Part shown: positions 62,962-64,000 of the stretch, piece by piece
Layout of the letters: each line of letters begins with the position of its first letter
How positions within the stretch are numbered: the first letter of the stretch is position 1
Source of the DNA: Synchiropus splendidus
Lineage: Eukaryota > Chordata > Actinopteri > Syngnathiformes > Callionymidae
Length of the DNA: 64,000 nt
Assembly: GCF_027744825.2 (NCBI RefSeq)
Contig: NC_071334.1
Location: forward strand, 28,349,937 to 28,413,936
Direction of reading: 5' to 3'
Position numbers and translations under genes: made by a program
Notes under the pieces: generated by a model
Told to the model about the DNA's origin: nothing
Seen by the model: only the letters and a program-made list of their open reading frames with translations
Database searches by the model: none

Positions 62962-63017
<56 letters not shown>
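62959..63017. repeat. Poly(A)-(TA)n tract
   Basis: About 20 A followed by about 19 TA units, in pax2 intronic DNA upstream of the NEYSLPAL exon. Confidence 0.9.
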
Positions 63018-63018
<1 letters not shown>

Positions 63019-63599
63019 CTGTATTTCCATGCACACCATATATTTTTATTTTTTTCACTGATGCTTATCACTCATACTTATTATAAATAACCACACTATT
63101 TAATTAATTCATATATTTTACGAGTATCATATCAATTACCGCATGAATAATGCAAATACACAATGCCAAACCTATTAAAACACTTCCTCCTTTTGTATGT
63201 TTCATTTGCATGTTTCGTAAAACAGAAGTTTCGAATGCATTGCTGTCTTTGACATTATATTTTGCTCCCAAAAGTGATGTCCGTATTACTGATTCTGCTT
63301 GCTTGCTCTCTCAATCTGGTGAGCAGATGTCATCAAGTGTATTTAATGACTTTTGACTTCCGGAGTCTTTGGCAATGTTTGTCCACAGTCCAGCGTGAGC
63401 CCAGCAGCTCAGTGGGCCTCGATCCCACTGGAGTGGGGGGGGGAGGATGCCTGTGACCTCGCTCTTGTCTGCCACTATCACAGATAAACTCTAATTGTCT
63501 GCTACAACTGTTCACTGGCACAATGTCGGATGTTTTTCTCTATTCTCAACGGCTTCAGACGCCAAACAGACGTTTTATCATGCAGATAAAGAGCAGGAG

Positions 63600-64000
63600 G
63601 GGGGAGCTGAAAAGAGGGGCCTGAAAAGGATGACCAACTGGCTGACAGAAGTGTGGGAGGGGAGACTCCATTGAGTTTTGCATCTCCAGAATGGCTTTTT
63701 AATGCCTGGCTACGGAGCCCAGACACTAGCTAATAGGGCCACATTTTCCAAACGTGAGGCGCCCGTGAGAGGAAAAGTGCTCTGATTAATATCGCATTAA
63801 ATTAGAGCTGATTTTTCTGGACCGTTCAAGGCCTTCTTTTTTAAGTCCAACCCTTTTTCTCTTCCCCTCGCCCCCCCGCCACATGCCTTCTAATGCTCTC
63901 CCCGACGCTCTTTGTGATTGCAAGTCATTTCCAATTGGTTTTGGTATTGATCTTCCAGTAGGAATCAGTTTTGTAATTAGCTGCAAATGAGGCCCTCTTC
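63600..64000. promoter_or_regulatory. Candidate conserved element in pax2 intron (runs to window edge)
   Basis: Repeat-free, with CTCTGATTAATATCGCATTA, AAATTAGAGC, TTCCAATTGG and TTTTGTAATTAGCTGCAAAT. The texture is typical of conserved intronic enhancers. It may continue beyond the window. Confidence 0.3.

Noticed and set aside
62290..64000. Upstream pax2 exon (partial homeodomain) within the window
   Set aside because: No minus-strand frame resembling that exon was found between 62290 and 64000.

Overview
The window looks like nuclear DNA of a ray-finned fish, most probably a percomorph. It has short exons with GT-AG introns, AT-rich intergenic DNA, many (CA)n and (TA)n microsatellites, fish-type LINE and SINE fragments, and two genes whose predicted proteins closely resemble vertebrate orthologues. 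Species and chromosome cannot be fixed from the sequence. No prokaryotic features, CRISPR arrays, tRNA or rRNA genes were found.

Left part (about 4.0-7.9 kb, minus strand): a complete ghitm gene (growth hormone inducible transmembrane protein, TMBIM5/MICS1). It has one non-coding and eight coding exons that join in frame into 347 residues, plus a promoter with CRE-like and ZNF143-like motifs and a poly(A) signal.

Right part (about 48.1 kb to beyond the window, minus strand): the last four recognisable coding exons of a pax2 gene, encoding the C-terminal transactivation/inhibitory region through to the terminal YDRH. The paired domain, octapeptide and partial homeodomain lie upstream, beyond 64 kb. 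The 9.5-kb intron contains a 42-nt, phase-matched, stop-free candidate cassette exon (60453-60494). This is the most specific new hypothesis in the window.

Middle (about 7.9-48 kb): a gene desert. It mixes transposon debris with stretches of repeat-poor, homeobox-motif-rich DNA that look like candidate conserved non-coding elements, as expected beside a developmental regulator such as pax2. The debris includes a solo LTR with a perfect 5-bp target-site duplication, two copies of a TIR element, a 104-bp MITE, a widespread ATAAGCC-type DNA element, and a LINE tail. A pair of diverged, coding-like duplicated segments sits at 21.8 and 23.2 kb. Conservation could not be tested here, so the regulatory blocks are low-confidence proposals.

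ghitm and pax2 have no known functional partnership. They are both transcribed leftward and appear to be neighbours separated by the desert.
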